64,000 nucleotides of DNA from Paenibacillus anaericanus. Lineage in GTDB: Bacteria; Bacillota; Bacilli; Paenibacillales; Paenibacillaceae. Position 1 is the stretch's first letter. Each line of letters opens with the position of its first letter. Shown one piece after another: positions 44,309 through 52,769 of the stretch. The stretch is taken from the NCBI RefSeq assembly GCF_003994475.1, contig NZ_RZNY01000006.1, forward strand, positions 140,149-204,148. Reading direction: 5' to 3'. Below the pieces are notes generated by a model that ran no database searches, had not been told where the DNA came from, and saw nothing but the letters and a program-made list of their open reading frames with translations. A program made the position numbers and the translations under genes.

Positions 44309-44947
44309 TTATGAATTAGCTGATTTTTTTAACACAGTTATAAGTTCAGTCGCCTTGTAATAGCTATGCTTGTCCTCATTAAATACAGAATAGCGACCTT
44401 TGCCAAGTCGTTTGGCTTGATACATAGCCATATCCGCTTCTTTGAATAATTCGGAACGCTTTACCTTGCTCGCCCGATTGAAACTAATGCCAATACTTCC
44501 TGAAATAATTACCTTCTGTCCTTGAATGACAAACGGATTACTTAATCTATCTAACACTCGTGCCGCCATGGATTCAGCATTTTCTAGAGTAACATTCGTC
44601 ATGATGATAACGAATTCATCGCCACCCAATCGAAATACCTGCTTGTTATGTTGCATTACTTCTTGTAAACACTGACCTACTTCTCTCAGCAGCAAATCAC
44701 CAGCCTGATGGCCTAATGTATCGTTGATATCTTTAAAGTGATCTAAATCGAGAAATAGTACCGCAAGTGCTCTTTTGTCAGAACATTTCCCCCAGAAACG
44801 ATCCATCGCATTACGGTTCAATACCCCAGTAACCCCGTCTCGATAGGCAAGTTTCTTAAGTAGGGTTCTCTCCATTAATAGCACTCGCAAAATAACTATA
44901 AAACTTAATAACATTACGATAGATACGATAGAAATAAAGAGAATCAT
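44309..44947 (-). CDS. GGDEF diguanylate cyclase with one membrane helix
   Basis: This 212-residue protein has an N-terminal membrane helix (about residues 2-24) and a complete GGDEF domain: DGVTGVLNRNAMD, FLDLDHFKDINDTLGHQAGD, RLGGDEFVIIM and GISFNRASKVKR. It should make cyclic di-GMP from GTP at the membrane. No sensor domain is visible and no EAL domain is present. AGGTGAT precedes the ATG. Confidence 0.9.
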   Translation of the reverse strand: MILFISIVSIVMLLSFIVILRVLLMERTLLKKLAYRDGVTGVLNRNAMDRFWGKCSDKRALAVLFLDLDHFKDINDTLGHQAGDLLLREVGQCLQEVMQHNKQVFRLGGDEFVIIMTNVTLENAESMAARVLDRLSNPFVIQGQKVIISGSIGISFNRASKVKRSELFKEADMAMYQAKRLGKGRYSVFNEDKHSYYKATELITVLKKSANS

Positions 44948-45141
44948 CACCTTATCACCTGCCTATATTCATTATATAGAGTAATGCGCTAAATCTAGTT
45001 ATTTATTTATATGCCGTAAATCTATGTAATAGACCAGTTGTAAGCGTTATATCCATGTTAACACACCAATATCTCATATCTATATATTGATTCGACAAGA
45101 GTTTATATAATCCCTTTTATAAAGGATAAAAAAGAGTAACT

Positions 45142-45165
45142 TTCCTGTACACCCATATACAGGAA
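45142..45165 (-). terminator. Terminator of the ABC-2 operon
   Basis: TTCCTGTA (45142-45149) pairs with TACAGGAA (45158-45165); on the minus strand TTACTCTTTTTT follows. Confidence 0.75.
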
Positions 45166-45178
45166 GTATATCTCAAGG

Positions 45179-46198
45179 TCATTTCCTAGCTCCTTTTTTA
45201 TTACTTATAATCGCAATGATAGCGAAGATTAGAATAAATAAGGTTAATATCGATATATATTTAGGAGTCGAAAACCATAAATGTCCTTTTTCCATATAAG
45301 TTGTTGCTTCTATTACCCATCTTGTTGGACTAATTACACTGATGTACGTTAACAGGGTTGGCATTCTATCAACAGCTACAAATGTTCCTCCAATAAGGGA
45401 TAACACTAGCGCTATACAAGATGAGAACAAATTAGCATACATTTCTTTCTTAAATAATGAAGCGATGCATGTGCCAAAGGCAGTTGCTAAAGCTGATACC
45501 CATATTCCCATCAATAGTAGATTGTAATAATGAATACCTATATCTACCCGAAAGAGAGAAATCATAAGTATGGCAATCACAAATTGAATATAAGAGATTG
45601 TAAAATTATAAAGAATATTTCCTACTATATAGGTGGCTACCTTTTGCGGAGAATACAAAAATCTTGTAAATGTTCCAGTGTTCTTATCTTTGATCATGAT
45701 TGAAGCCGTTACTGTGGATGTAAGCATTAGCACCATGACGATAAAGGCCATTGTTCGTTGAGGAATACCTAAGGAAGTTTCTTGTAGGCTGTTGATATCG
45801 ATGATGGACACTGGATCAGCCATATAACGATTGATCAATTGTTCCAGTTCTTTTGTTACGGATTCATTTTTACTCGATAAAAGTGTGAAATGGCCTTCTT
45901 CTCCTGAAAAGTCCACTACCGCAGTAAATTTACCCGTTATCAGATCTGTTTGAAGTGTACTGCTGCTGGCGAAACCCACTTGTATTCCCTTTGTGTCCTT
46001 CAATGATTGAACGACTTTCTGAGATACATCCGATTGTTCCGAATTTAGTAATCCAATATTGAAAGAAGGTTGACTGAAATAATTAGCACATATACCAAGA
46101 ATAATAACCACTATTGGAATGAAAGCTGTGATTAGAAATGTGACTTTATTGCTCAAACCTCTTTTGAAATTATTAGTAAATACGATACATGTGCTCAT
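45179..46198 (-). CDS. ABC-2 type transporter permease
   Basis: This 339-residue protein has a first membrane segment near residue 25, an outside domain (about 50-150) with SLKDTKGIQVGFAS, then five more membrane helices (for example FIVMVLMLTSTVTASIMIKD), as in ABC-2 permeases with an extracellular loop. It is the second permease of a three-gene exporter. Its ATG overlaps the TAA of the preceding gene by one base, so the two are translationally coupled. Confidence 0.87.
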   Translation of the reverse strand: MSTCIVFTNNFKRGLSNKVTFLITAFIPIVVIILGICANYFSQPSFNIGLLNSEQSDVSQKVVQSLKDTKGIQVGFASSSTLQTDLITGKFTAVVDFSGEEGHFTLLSSKNESVTKELEQLINRYMADPVSIIDINSLQETSLGIPQRTMAFIVMVLMLTSTVTASIMIKDKNTGTFTRFLYSPQKVATYIVGNILYNFTISYIQFVIAILMISLFRVDIGIHYYNLLLMGIWVSALATAFGTCIASLFKKEMYANLFSSCIALVLSLIGGTFVAVDRMPTLLTYISVISPTRWVIEATTYMEKGHLWFSTPKYISILTLFILIFAIIAIISNKKGARK

Positions 46199-46938
46199 TA
46201 TTTGAAAGCCTCCTTTTTAAAGAACAGAATCGTTAAGCCGGTAAAAATAACACCTATTAGAACAAAAATTATCGTTACTGTCCATAGGATCTGCGCATTA
46301 TTATCATAGATACTCGATACGATTCCACGGTTCACCCAAGTTAAAGGGGAGGTGTTTATAATACCTGCGAAGATTGGATTTAACGAACCGATAGGGAAGA
46401 AAGCACCTCCTAGAAAGCCAAATATGCAGAGTGGCAAATTTAGAAAATTGCGAACTGCATTCAAGTTTTTAAAGGCCAATCCTAGATAAACACCTATCCC
46501 TGAAACCATGAATGTCTCAGCAGTTAGCAAAATTATGATGTTAAAAAAATTACCTTTAAAGTCCATTTGAAATAATAGTTTGGCAGCTCCCAAAGTGACC
46601 ACGTTACATAAAGACAATACAATCGCACAAGAAAATAATTTCGATAAAATCAATTCGACTTTGGTAATAGGTGCTGTTAGAAATCGAAGAGATGTATTAG
46701 CCATCTTTTCATCTTGAGTAGCATAGGAAACGGTGCTAACAGCCATTAGACTGCAAAACGGAACCGTAACAATGGCATAATAGTGATAAGAGGACAGCAC
46801 ATTGCCGTAAGATTTCGAAGATAGATAGCCTAGCAGCAATATAACAATCATCGGAAATACAATGCTATAAAATAGGACAAAAAAATCTTTGCTTCTTCTT
46901 TTCAAACCTAGACTCAGTAATGGAAGAAAGTGATCCAT
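46198..46938 (-). CDS. ABC-2 type transporter permease
   Basis: This 246-residue protein has six membrane segments, with a DFFVLFYSIVFPMIVILLLG first segment and FLNLPLCIFGFLGGAFFPI, the ABC-2 signature area. The ATG at 46936-46938 is chosen because GGAGG lies nine bases upstream and four bases past the ATPase stop. It pairs with the permease at 45179-46198 to make the channel of a drug or peptide exporter. Confidence 0.87.
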   Translation of the reverse strand: MDHFLPLLSLGLKRRSKDFFVLFYSIVFPMIVILLLGYLSSKSYGNVLSSYHYYAIVTVPFCSLMAVSTVSYATQDEKMANTSLRFLTAPITKVELILSKLFSCAIVLSLCNVVTLGAAKLLFQMDFKGNFFNIIILLTAETFMVSGIGVYLGLAFKNLNAVRNFLNLPLCIFGFLGGAFFPIGSLNPIFAGIINTSPLTWVNRGIVSSIYDNNAQILWTVTIIFVLIGVIFTGLTILFFKKEAFK

Positions 46939-46942
46939 CTGG

Positions 46943-47701
46943 TTATACCTCCATATCTCTAAGATCTGTGCCTGTAAGATGCAAGAAAATTTCTTCAAGG
47001 CTATGGAGCCCTTGAGCAGCATACTTGCTCTTGTAAACTTGCTTATCCAAATCCTCTACAATAACCCCTTTATCCATAAGCACAATTCGGTTACACAAAG
47101 TCTCAACTTCCTCCATGTAATGAGAGGTATAAATTATTGTTGTTCCTTCTTTATTAAGTCTCAACACTGCCTCCATAATGTTGTTTCTAGATTGTGGGTC
47201 AATTCCTACAGTAGGTTCATCCATTATTAAAAGCTTAGGGCTATGTGCTATGGCGCAAGCAATATTTAACCTTCTCTTCATCCCCCCGGAGAATTTAGCC
47301 GGAAGCTCCTTTCGTCGATCCCACAATCCAACAAATTCTAAAGCCTCTTTAACCTTTTCCTTTAATTGATTGCCCTTAATGTTATATAAGGAACAAAAGA
47401 ACTTAACATTGTCATAAGCATTCAAATCCTCATAAATAGCGAGGTCCTGAGGAACAATTCCTAAAGCTTTTTTATAGTCCTTTTCATGTCTGCGAATCTC
47501 CCTACCCAGATACATAACATTACCTTGATCAAATTCAACAATAGTCGATATCAAGTTAATTGATGTACTTTTCCCTGCTCCATTTGGACCAATAAAGCCA
47601 ATAATATCGCCCGCATTAATTTCGAATGAAATCCCGTCCACAACGGCCTTCCCTTCGTATTGTTTATGTAAGTTCTTCACTTCAAGCACTGCATTACTCA
47701 T
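46943..47701 (-). CDS. ABC transporter ATP-binding protein
   Basis: This 252-residue ATPase has Walker A FIGPNGAGKSTS, signature FSGGMKRRLNIACAI, Walker B LLIMDEPTVGID and YTSHYMEEVETLC. The DrrA/CcmA subclass commonly exports drugs or lipids with ABC-2 permeases. GGAGGGG precedes the ATG. It leads an operon of three genes, and its promoter region holds an 18-base palindrome (47731-47748) shared with the padR-like gene. Confidence 0.93.
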   Translation of the reverse strand: MSNAVLEVKNLHKQYEGKAVVDGISFEINAGDIIGFIGPNGAGKSTSINLISTIVEFDQGNVMYLGREIRRHEKDYKKALGIVPQDLAIYEDLNAYDNVKFFCSLYNIKGNQLKEKVKEALEFVGLWDRRKELPAKFSGGMKRRLNIACAIAHSPKLLIMDEPTVGIDPQSRNNIMEAVLRLNKEGTTIIYTSHYMEEVETLCNRIVLMDKGVIVEDLDKQVYKSKYAAQGLHSLEEIFLHLTGTDLRDMEV

Positions 47702-47730
47702 TATTACCCCTCCTATATAATTAATCTTGC

Positions 47731-47748
47731 ATATCCAACGTTGGATAT
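47731..47748. promoter_or_regulatory. PadR operator before ABC operon
   Basis: ATATCCAACGTTGGATAT is an 18-base perfect palindrome 30 bases upstream of the ATPase start. An identical copy precedes the padR-like gene at 48548-48565. Confidence 0.8.
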
Positions 47749-47761
47749 TATGGTTTAAATA

Positions 47762-47782
47762 AACACGAGCTTGAGACTCGTG
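47762..47782 (-). terminator. Terminator of padR-like gene
   Basis: ACACGAG (47762-47768) pairs with CTCGTGT (47776-47782), between the padR-like gene and the ABC operon. Confidence 0.65.
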
Positions 47783-47791
47783 TGATTTAAG

Positions 47792-48508
47792 TTATTTTTT
47801 CTTAAGTTCTTCAATTAATTTATCTAAATTCTCAGCAGCGCTTGCAGGATTATTGATAATCTCATTTCTTAACTCCTGAATATAGACTGTTTCATTTAGC
47901 TCAGTTGTAGAAGAATACTTATCATCAATATTGGAAAAATCAATAGACTTGATTAAGTTTTGCATTTCGATACCCACTTCAATATATGAGTCTGTATTAT
48001 TCAATATTTCCTCATGCCAGAGGATTTGATAATTCAAACTATCGATCGTCATGTCGAAACTAATTTTATCTGCTAATAAGCTTTTCTCACTTATTTTGGC
48101 CTGTTTCCATTTTTCCCAAAAAGCTTTTTTCTCTTGCAATTCAGTAATATGACTTCTTAAGGCGTGTTGCAACACATCTTTGGGTAGTTCATTCAACATA
48201 CTCCCAATTAAAAATTTATCTGCATCTGCTGATACGATGGGTTTGGATAATTCTTGCTTCAATTCATGGACTAATTCTTTCTGCCCAGTCTCGGTTATCT
48301 CATAAATCTTTCGCACCCGTGAACCGGTTCTCTCTTCTCGCAAAGTTTGAATGCATGCTTCTTTTTCTAATTTTGCCAAGGCATAATAAATGGAGCCAGA
48401 CTGAATCTTGGTCCACGTATCTGCACCTGAAACTTGGATAAATTTCTGAATTTCATATCCATGGGTCGGTTTGATACTTAAATAATATAAAATCAGAGCA
48501 CGAATCAC
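47792..48508 (-). CDS. PadR-family transcriptional regulator
   Basis: This 238-residue protein has a winged-helix domain typical of PadR: ALILYYLSIKPTHGYEIQKF, WTKIQSGSIYYALAKLEKEACI and RKIYEITETGQKELV, followed by a long C-terminal helical region for dimerisation. It lies just upstream of an ABC-2 exporter operon. Identical palindromes before both suggest it represses the exporter and itself until a drug or lipid ligand binds. The start is GTG with GGGAGGAG eight bases upstream. Confidence 0.9.
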   Translation of the reverse strand: MIRALILYYLSIKPTHGYEIQKFIQVSGADTWTKIQSGSIYYALAKLEKEACIQTLREERTGSRVRKIYEITETGQKELVHELKQELSKPIVSADADKFLIGSMLNELPKDVLQHALRSHITELQEKKAFWEKWKQAKISEKSLLADKISFDMTIDSLNYQILWHEEILNNTDSYIEVGIEMQNLIKSIDFSNIDDKYSSTTELNETVYIQELRNEIINNPASAAENLDKLIEELKKK

Positions 48509-48547
48509 CTAACTAACTCCTCCCATATACCTTATATTGGATATATT

Positions 48548-48565
48548 ATATCCAACGTTGGATAT
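48548..48565. promoter_or_regulatory. PadR operator before its own gene
   Basis: ATATCCAACGTTGGATAT, identical to 47731-47748. An additional half-site TTGGATAT at 48537-48544 forms a second inverted repeat with the adjacent ATATCCAA (spacer ATT). Confidence 0.8.
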
Positions 48566-48582
48566 TGTCAAGGTGTTCAGAA

Positions 48583-48606
48583 CACTCCATCTATACTGAT
48601 GGAGTG
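48583..48606 (-). terminator. Terminator of DUF2798 gene
   Basis: CACTCCATC (48583-48591) pairs with GATGGAGTG (48598-48606), overlapping the end of the DUF2798 gene. Confidence 0.65.
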
Positions 48607-49067
48607 CTTTCTACTTTTGCTGAAAAAATGGTTGAAAATAGCCATCTTGATATGGGTCCCACAATGATCAATTGTAGCGGTAACGCGAATATAAAGTTCC
48701 TACCTATGTTTGTAAGATACGCCCTAGGTAACTCAGATGAAAGACCTCCATGGATGAGTGCTCCATATAACGACATACAAAGAACCATACCTGAGACCAT
48801 AAATAATGAAGTTAATAAGATTCTTTTAAATAATGGATCGTTGTCTTTCAGCATTCTATGGACAATTCCTTTAGCTATCTTGCCAACTATAAATACCTCT
48901 ACTATTAATGCAACAATAAAGGTTGGAATATAGCCAATCAAGACATCCTTTATTACTTCGTTCGTGAATCCCTTGATCAAAATCACATTATATCCACTCA
49001 TTCCCAATACCATTAAAGCGCACATCATTAATGTGAATACAAATGCTTCTTTTTTATTCTTGCCCAA
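48591..49067 (-). CDS. DUF2798 family membrane protein
   Basis: This 158-residue protein has four membrane segments (about residues 8-28, 42-62, 83-105 and 122-142) in two similar halves, fitting two DUF2798-like units (FTLMMCALMVLGMSGYNVIL and LLTSLFMVSGMVLCMSLYGAL). Function unknown. It is divergent from a MarR-family gene, and two copies of a palindrome in the shared promoter region suggest MarR control. Confidence 0.72.
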   Translation of the reverse strand: MGKNKKEAFVFTLMMCALMVLGMSGYNVILIKGFTNEVIKDVLIGYIPTFIVALIVEVFIVGKIAKGIVHRMLKDNDPLFKRILLTSLFMVSGMVLCMSLYGALIHGGLSSELPRAYLTNIGRNFIFALPLQLIIVGPISRWLFSTIFSAKVESTPSV

Positions 49068-49097
49068 AATTAAAAACCCCTTTGTGTAATGTTTTTT

Positions 49098-49150
49098 GTC
49101 AACTTGGTTTACATTATCACAAAAAGAGTTTTATCGTCAACTAAGTTGAC
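49098..49150. promoter_or_regulatory. Paired MarR-type operators in divergent promoter
   Basis: GTCAACTAAGTTGAC (49136-49150) is a perfect 15-base palindrome. GTCAACTTGGTTTAC (49098-49112) is an imperfect copy in the same 137-base divergent region, 38 bases apart centre to centre. Confidence 0.65.
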
Positions 49151-49204
49151 AATAAAAAATCTGTAATTTATACTATCAGAAAATACGTACTGGAGACATT
49201 TACA

Positions 49205-49621
49205 ATGAAGAACTATATACAACACCTGGACCTAATAGATTTACTTAGTGAAAAGCATTCCTATTTACGGAAAAAGATAAGTGAAAAAAGCGTGGATGAA
49301 ATTAATAAAACTGAATCACATATATTGGCTATGTTAGAAGTGTATGAACGACTTTCCATCTCTGAGCTTAGCAGAATAATTGGGATATCCAGACAAGGTA
49401 CACATAAAAATGTGCAGGGTTTATTGGTTAATGAATATGTTGAGGGGGTAGTTGTAGATGGGAATCTCCGTGATAAACATATTGTCCTCACAGAAAAAGG
49501 TATACAATGTTGTGAAAGATTGCGGGTAGTGAGGCAACAACTTGTGCAACAAATAGAAGATAAAATCGGCAAAGAACAAGTCGATTCACTTAAAAATATT
49601 TTAAAACAGGAATGGCTCTAA
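49205..49621 (+). CDS. MarR-family transcriptional regulator
   Basis: This 138-residue winged-helix protein has LAMLEVYERLSISELSRIIGISRQGTHKNVQGLL and the wing VVDGNLRDKHIVLTEKGI, typical of MarR repressors. It is divergent from a DUF2798 membrane gene. GGAG lies eight bases before the ATG. The ligand is unknown. Confidence 0.88.
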   Translation: MKNYIQHLDLIDLLSEKHSYLRKKISEKSVDEINKTESHILAMLEVYERLSISELSRIIGISRQGTHKNVQGLLVNEYVEGVVVDGNLRDKHIVLTEKGIQCCERLRVVRQQLVQQIEDKIGKEQVDSLKNILKQEWL

Positions 49622-49646
49622 TCATGTCTTTGGGTAGCCCCGAGTT

Positions 49647-49709
49647 TCATATATGCTCCAGGGAAAATGGAGAAATAGCATGTCGAACTAAATAAATATA
49701 AGTTCTCAT
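49647..49709 (-). pseudogene. Remnant start of a histidine phosphatase gene
   Basis: A frame of 20 residues reads MRTYIYLVRHAISPFSLEHI and then stops. LVRHA with S-P is the phosphohistidine loop of the phosphoglycerate mutase superfamily, where homologs continue through the same residues. AAGGAGGAGGG lies just before the ATG, so the start is real, but the rest of the gene is gone; sequence beyond overlaps the end of the MarR gene. Confidence 0.5.
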
Positions 49710-49737
49710 ACGCTTTCTCCCTCCTCCTTCAATATTC

Positions 49738-50427
49738 CTACAATGAATAGATCATCCACGCAACCAGTGGACCAACAATCGAGCCAACAATCGCGCATAC
49801 GGTCATTGCCACTGAGCTCATCGATACGGACTGTTCACCGTATTCTAGCGCTTTTGCAGTACCTAGAGCATGAGAAGCAGCCCCCAAACCGATCCCGATT
49901 CCCACTGTACTTTTTATTCTAAACCATTTAATAATGTAAGGTCCTCCAATTGCACCCGTGAATCCGGCAATCATGACAAATACTGAAGTTAAGGAAGAAT
50001 CGCCGCCCAGATTACTAGAGATCTGTATGGCTACAGGTGTCGTAATCGATTTAGGTAACATGGAGAGAACATACATTTTCGAAAATCCAGCTGCCGCCGC
50101 CAACAACATCCCGCTTAACATCCCTACGAGTAGACCCGTAATCGTTCCTCCCAAGATGGCAGGAAGATTGTGACGCAGTACATGGCGTTGCTTATATAGA
50201 GGGTACGCTAAAGATACTACAGCAGGGCCTAATAATTTATTAATCCATTGACCACCGATCATGTATGTATCATATGGAATCTCAAAACATAATAGCAGTA
50301 CTACAACAGCAACGGTTGCCGTTAGGGCAGGCAAAAGTATAGGAATGTGAAATCTTCTGTAAATCCTAGACATCACCAAATATATAGTTACATTAAGTAG
50401 AACAATTCCAGCTGCAATAAAAAACAT
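49738..50427 (-). CDS. lrgB: LrgB-family membrane protein
   Basis: This 229-residue protein has about eight membrane segments and the LrgB/CidB signature KSITTPVAIQISSNLGG plus GIGLGAASHALGTAKALEYG. LrgA/LrgB pairs modulate murein hydrolase activity and programmed lysis; some transport pyruvate. Its ATG overlaps the stop of lrgA by one base, so the two are translationally coupled. Confidence 0.93.
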   Translation of the reverse strand: MFFIAAGIVLLNVTIYLVMSRIYRRFHIPILLPALTATVAVVVLLLCFEIPYDTYMIGGQWINKLLGPAVVSLAYPLYKQRHVLRHNLPAILGGTITGLLVGMLSGMLLAAAAGFSKMYVLSMLPKSITTPVAIQISSNLGGDSSLTSVFVMIAGFTGAIGGPYIIKWFRIKSTVGIGIGLGAASHALGTAKALEYGEQSVSMSSVAMTVCAIVGSIVGPLVAWMIYSL

Positions 50428-50813
50428 TATGATTCGTTCCCCTTTTCTCTCTTACTCTTCTTACTCAACACGGCAATCCAGTGACTGGAATGCGCTGCTG
50501 CTACCATGGTTAAGACGCTACTCACAATAATAATAACGATCAACAGTAGCCCTCTTCCGCTAAAAATGTCCATATGATTCACAATCCCAGCTGTTGCTGG
50601 AATAAAAAATAACGGAAGGTAAGCAATCACCGTAGTCGATCCGTCCTCAATCCATTTTACAGGTACGATCTTACATAGTAATAATACAAAAAGTATTAAT
50701 AGGCCCACAATACTGCCTGGAATCGGGAGATGAAGAAGCTGTTGTAGATAATCACCTAAGAGGTAAAATAAATACAACAACACAACTTGGGCGATGATGC
50801 GCATAATTCTCAT
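50427..50813 (-). CDS. lrgA: LrgA/CidA-family holin-like protein
   Basis: This 128-residue protein has four membrane segments and the LrgA features LPIPGSIVGLLILFVLL and LPLFFIPATAGIVNH. It works with LrgB. The ATG at 50811-50813 has AAGGGA nine bases upstream; the ATG six codons earlier does not. No LytS/LytR regulator is adjacent. Confidence 0.93.
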   Translation of the reverse strand: MRIMRIIAQVVLLYLFYLLGDYLQQLLHLPIPGSIVGLLILFVLLLCKIVPVKWIEDGSTTVIAYLPLFFIPATAGIVNHMDIFSGRGLLLIVIIIVSSVLTMVAAAHSSHWIAVLSKKSKREKGNES

Positions 50814-50914
50814 GACGTAAAATCCCTTCATTAGTGAAATAGTGTCTATTGGTAAAAATACTGACTCTATTAGAGTAACAGAGTTTTCATGAAACTTTCA
50901 ATCTATAAACTCAT

Positions 50915-50957
50915 AAAGGCCGTAAACTCTCAACTAGAATTGAGATTTACGGCCTTT
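50915..50957 (-). terminator. Terminator of the ssu operon
   Basis: AAAGGCCGTAAA (50915-50926) pairs perfectly with TTTACGGCCTTT (50946-50957), 50-100 bases past the ssuC stop on the minus strand. Confidence 0.75.
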
Positions 50958-51010
50958 ATCATCTTAATATCTATTCAATTACGATATAGCAGTTACGCTA
51001 ATTTCCACTT

Positions 51011-51895
51011 CTACCCCTTATAACTATCTTGCCATTTGAGGAGTTTCCGCTCTAATAAACGAACGAAAGAATCTGTCAGTTTGCCGACAGCCGCGAATAG
51101 AATGATACCAACGAACACTACCTCCGTCTGCATGAACGAACGTGCATCTTGGATCATATAGCCGACCCCTTTGTCAGCTCCCATTAGCTCCGCAACGACT
51201 AGTACAAGCCAAGCAACGCTTACTGACAAGCGCAAGCCGAGTAACACGTTAGGCATGGCGGCTGGAAGAACAAGGCGAGTTATTTGGTGAATACGACTGA
51301 ATTCCAGCACTTTAGACACATCAAACAGCTTCGAATCAACATTTCGAACACCAAGAAATGTGTTCACATATAACGGAAAAAAAGCTCCAAGCGCAATTAA
51401 CAATACCTTAGACAATTCCCCAAAACCAAACCAGAGGATAAACAACGGAGTAATCGCAAGTAGCGGAACTGTCCGCAGCATTTGCACAGTGGGATCGAAT
51501 ACTTCCTCTGCTCGGTTGAACATCCCCACGATGAGACCTAACAATAACCCTAAGCTACCGCCAAGTAGGAAACCGAGTATAGCTCGTACGACGCTGATCT
51601 GTAAATGTTCATATAGAACACCAGTCACAATCAAATCATAAAATGATTTCACAATGGTAGTTGGAGCTGGAAACAAGGTCGCATCTACAATCTCGTTTGC
51701 GCTAGCATATTGCCACACTACCAAAGTTAGCACTGGCAGCACGCTACCTAAGACGAGTTTTCTCACCTTTGAACTACGATTCTTCTGGGTTATTCTTAAG
51801 GCGGGAGCACTGCTCTGGTTTTTTAGCGTCTTCAGAACGGGCTTACCAGACTTCTCTATCAAATTAGATGCCGTATCAGAAGGGGTTAAGGACAT
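51011..51895 (-). CDS. ssuC: Aliphatic sulfonate ABC transporter permease
   Basis: This 294-residue protein has six membrane segments and the binding-protein-dependent permease EAA-type loop (EFSRIHQITRLVLPAAMPNVLLGLRLSV). The SsuC/TauC subclass serves sulfonates, taurine or nitrate. It is the last gene of a four-gene cluster (dioxygenase, binding protein, ATPase, permease). Confidence 0.9.
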   Translation of the reverse strand: MSLTPSDTASNLIEKSGKPVLKTLKNQSSAPALRITQKNRSSKVRKLVLGSVLPVLTLVVWQYASANEIVDATLFPAPTTIVKSFYDLIVTGVLYEHLQISVVRAILGFLLGGSLGLLLGLIVGMFNRAEEVFDPTVQMLRTVPLLAITPLFILWFGFGELSKVLLIALGAFFPLYVNTFLGVRNVDSKLFDVSKVLEFSRIHQITRLVLPAAMPNVLLGLRLSVSVAWLVLVVAELMGADKGVGYMIQDARSFMQTEVVFVGIILFAAVGKLTDSFVRLLERKLLKWQDSYKG

Positions 51896-51924
51896 AATAA
51901 ATCATCTACCTTTCTATGTTGAAT

Positions 51925-52695
51925 TTATATTTCCCAGCTTTCCTTTTCCGGTTCTGTATGCTCTAATGTTCGCAGGACAACGGTACGTAGTTCCTGAAAT
52001 GCAGTACTCGTACGTTTACGCGGTAAGGTCAAGTCATTTGTGATGATCGACTTAATCCGTCCCGGCCGAGAATCTAGTACAACAATGCGATGGGATAAGA
52101 AAACCGCTTCATCTATATCATGAGTGACGAATAGCATCGTCGTACGATTTTCTCGCCATATATCAAGAAGTGCTTCTTGCATATGACTCCGCGTGAAAGC
52201 ATCTAAAGCGCCGAAAGGTTCATCAAGTAACAATACCTTTGGATTACGCAGTAATGCTCGGGCAATAGCTACCCGCTGGGCCATCCCACCGGATAACTGT
52301 TTCGGATATGTCTTCTCGAATCCTTGCAATTTAACAAGTGTAATCAAATCATCCACTTGACGGCGTACAGCCGGGTCACGCAGAGAAAGATTTCCAGCAA
52401 TGTTACGTTCAACATTTAACCAAGGGAATAAACGATGCTCCTGAAAAATAAAACCCTTTTCACGGGAAGGACGAGTAATGGGTTCTCCTTCCAACAACAC
52501 ATCTCCTTCAATATCTATGTCTAAACCTGCGACAATTTTGAGCAATGTACTCTTACCGCAGCCACTCGGCCCAATAATAGATACAATCTCTCCTGTATTC
52601 ACCGCTAGACCAATTTGATCCAAAGCTACTGTATCTCCTCCATCTGAATGGAAGGTTTTACTTACCTCTCTGATTTGCAGCAAAGCTGTAGACAT
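51925..52695 (-). CDS. ssuB: Aliphatic sulfonate ABC transporter ATP-binding protein
   Basis: This 256-residue ATPase has Walker [14 protein letters not shown]-loop [14 protein letters not shown], signature [16 protein letters not shown] and Walker [13 protein letters not shown]. The [12 protein letters not shown] segment is typical of the SsuB/TauB/NrtD class. AAGGAGG precedes the ATG. Confidence 0.92.
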   Translation of the reverse strand: MSTALLQIREVSKTFHSDGGDTVALDQIGLAVNTGEIVSIIGPSGCGKSTLLKIVAGLDIDIEGDVLLEGEPITRPSREKGFIFQEHRLFPWLNVERNIAGNLSLRDPAVRRQVDDLITLVKLQGFEKTYPKQLSGGMAQRVAIARALLRNPKVLLLDEPFGALDAFTRSHMQEALLDIWRENRTTMLFVTHDIDEAVFLSHRIVVLDSRPGRIKSIITNDLTLPRKRTSTAFQELRTVVLRTLEHTEPEKESWEI

Positions 52696-52769
52696 TAGAA
52701 TACCTCCTTGTGATATAAATGGCTAAAGAGGACAGGTGACTATCCTCTCTTTGCCGTGTATATCCTTTA

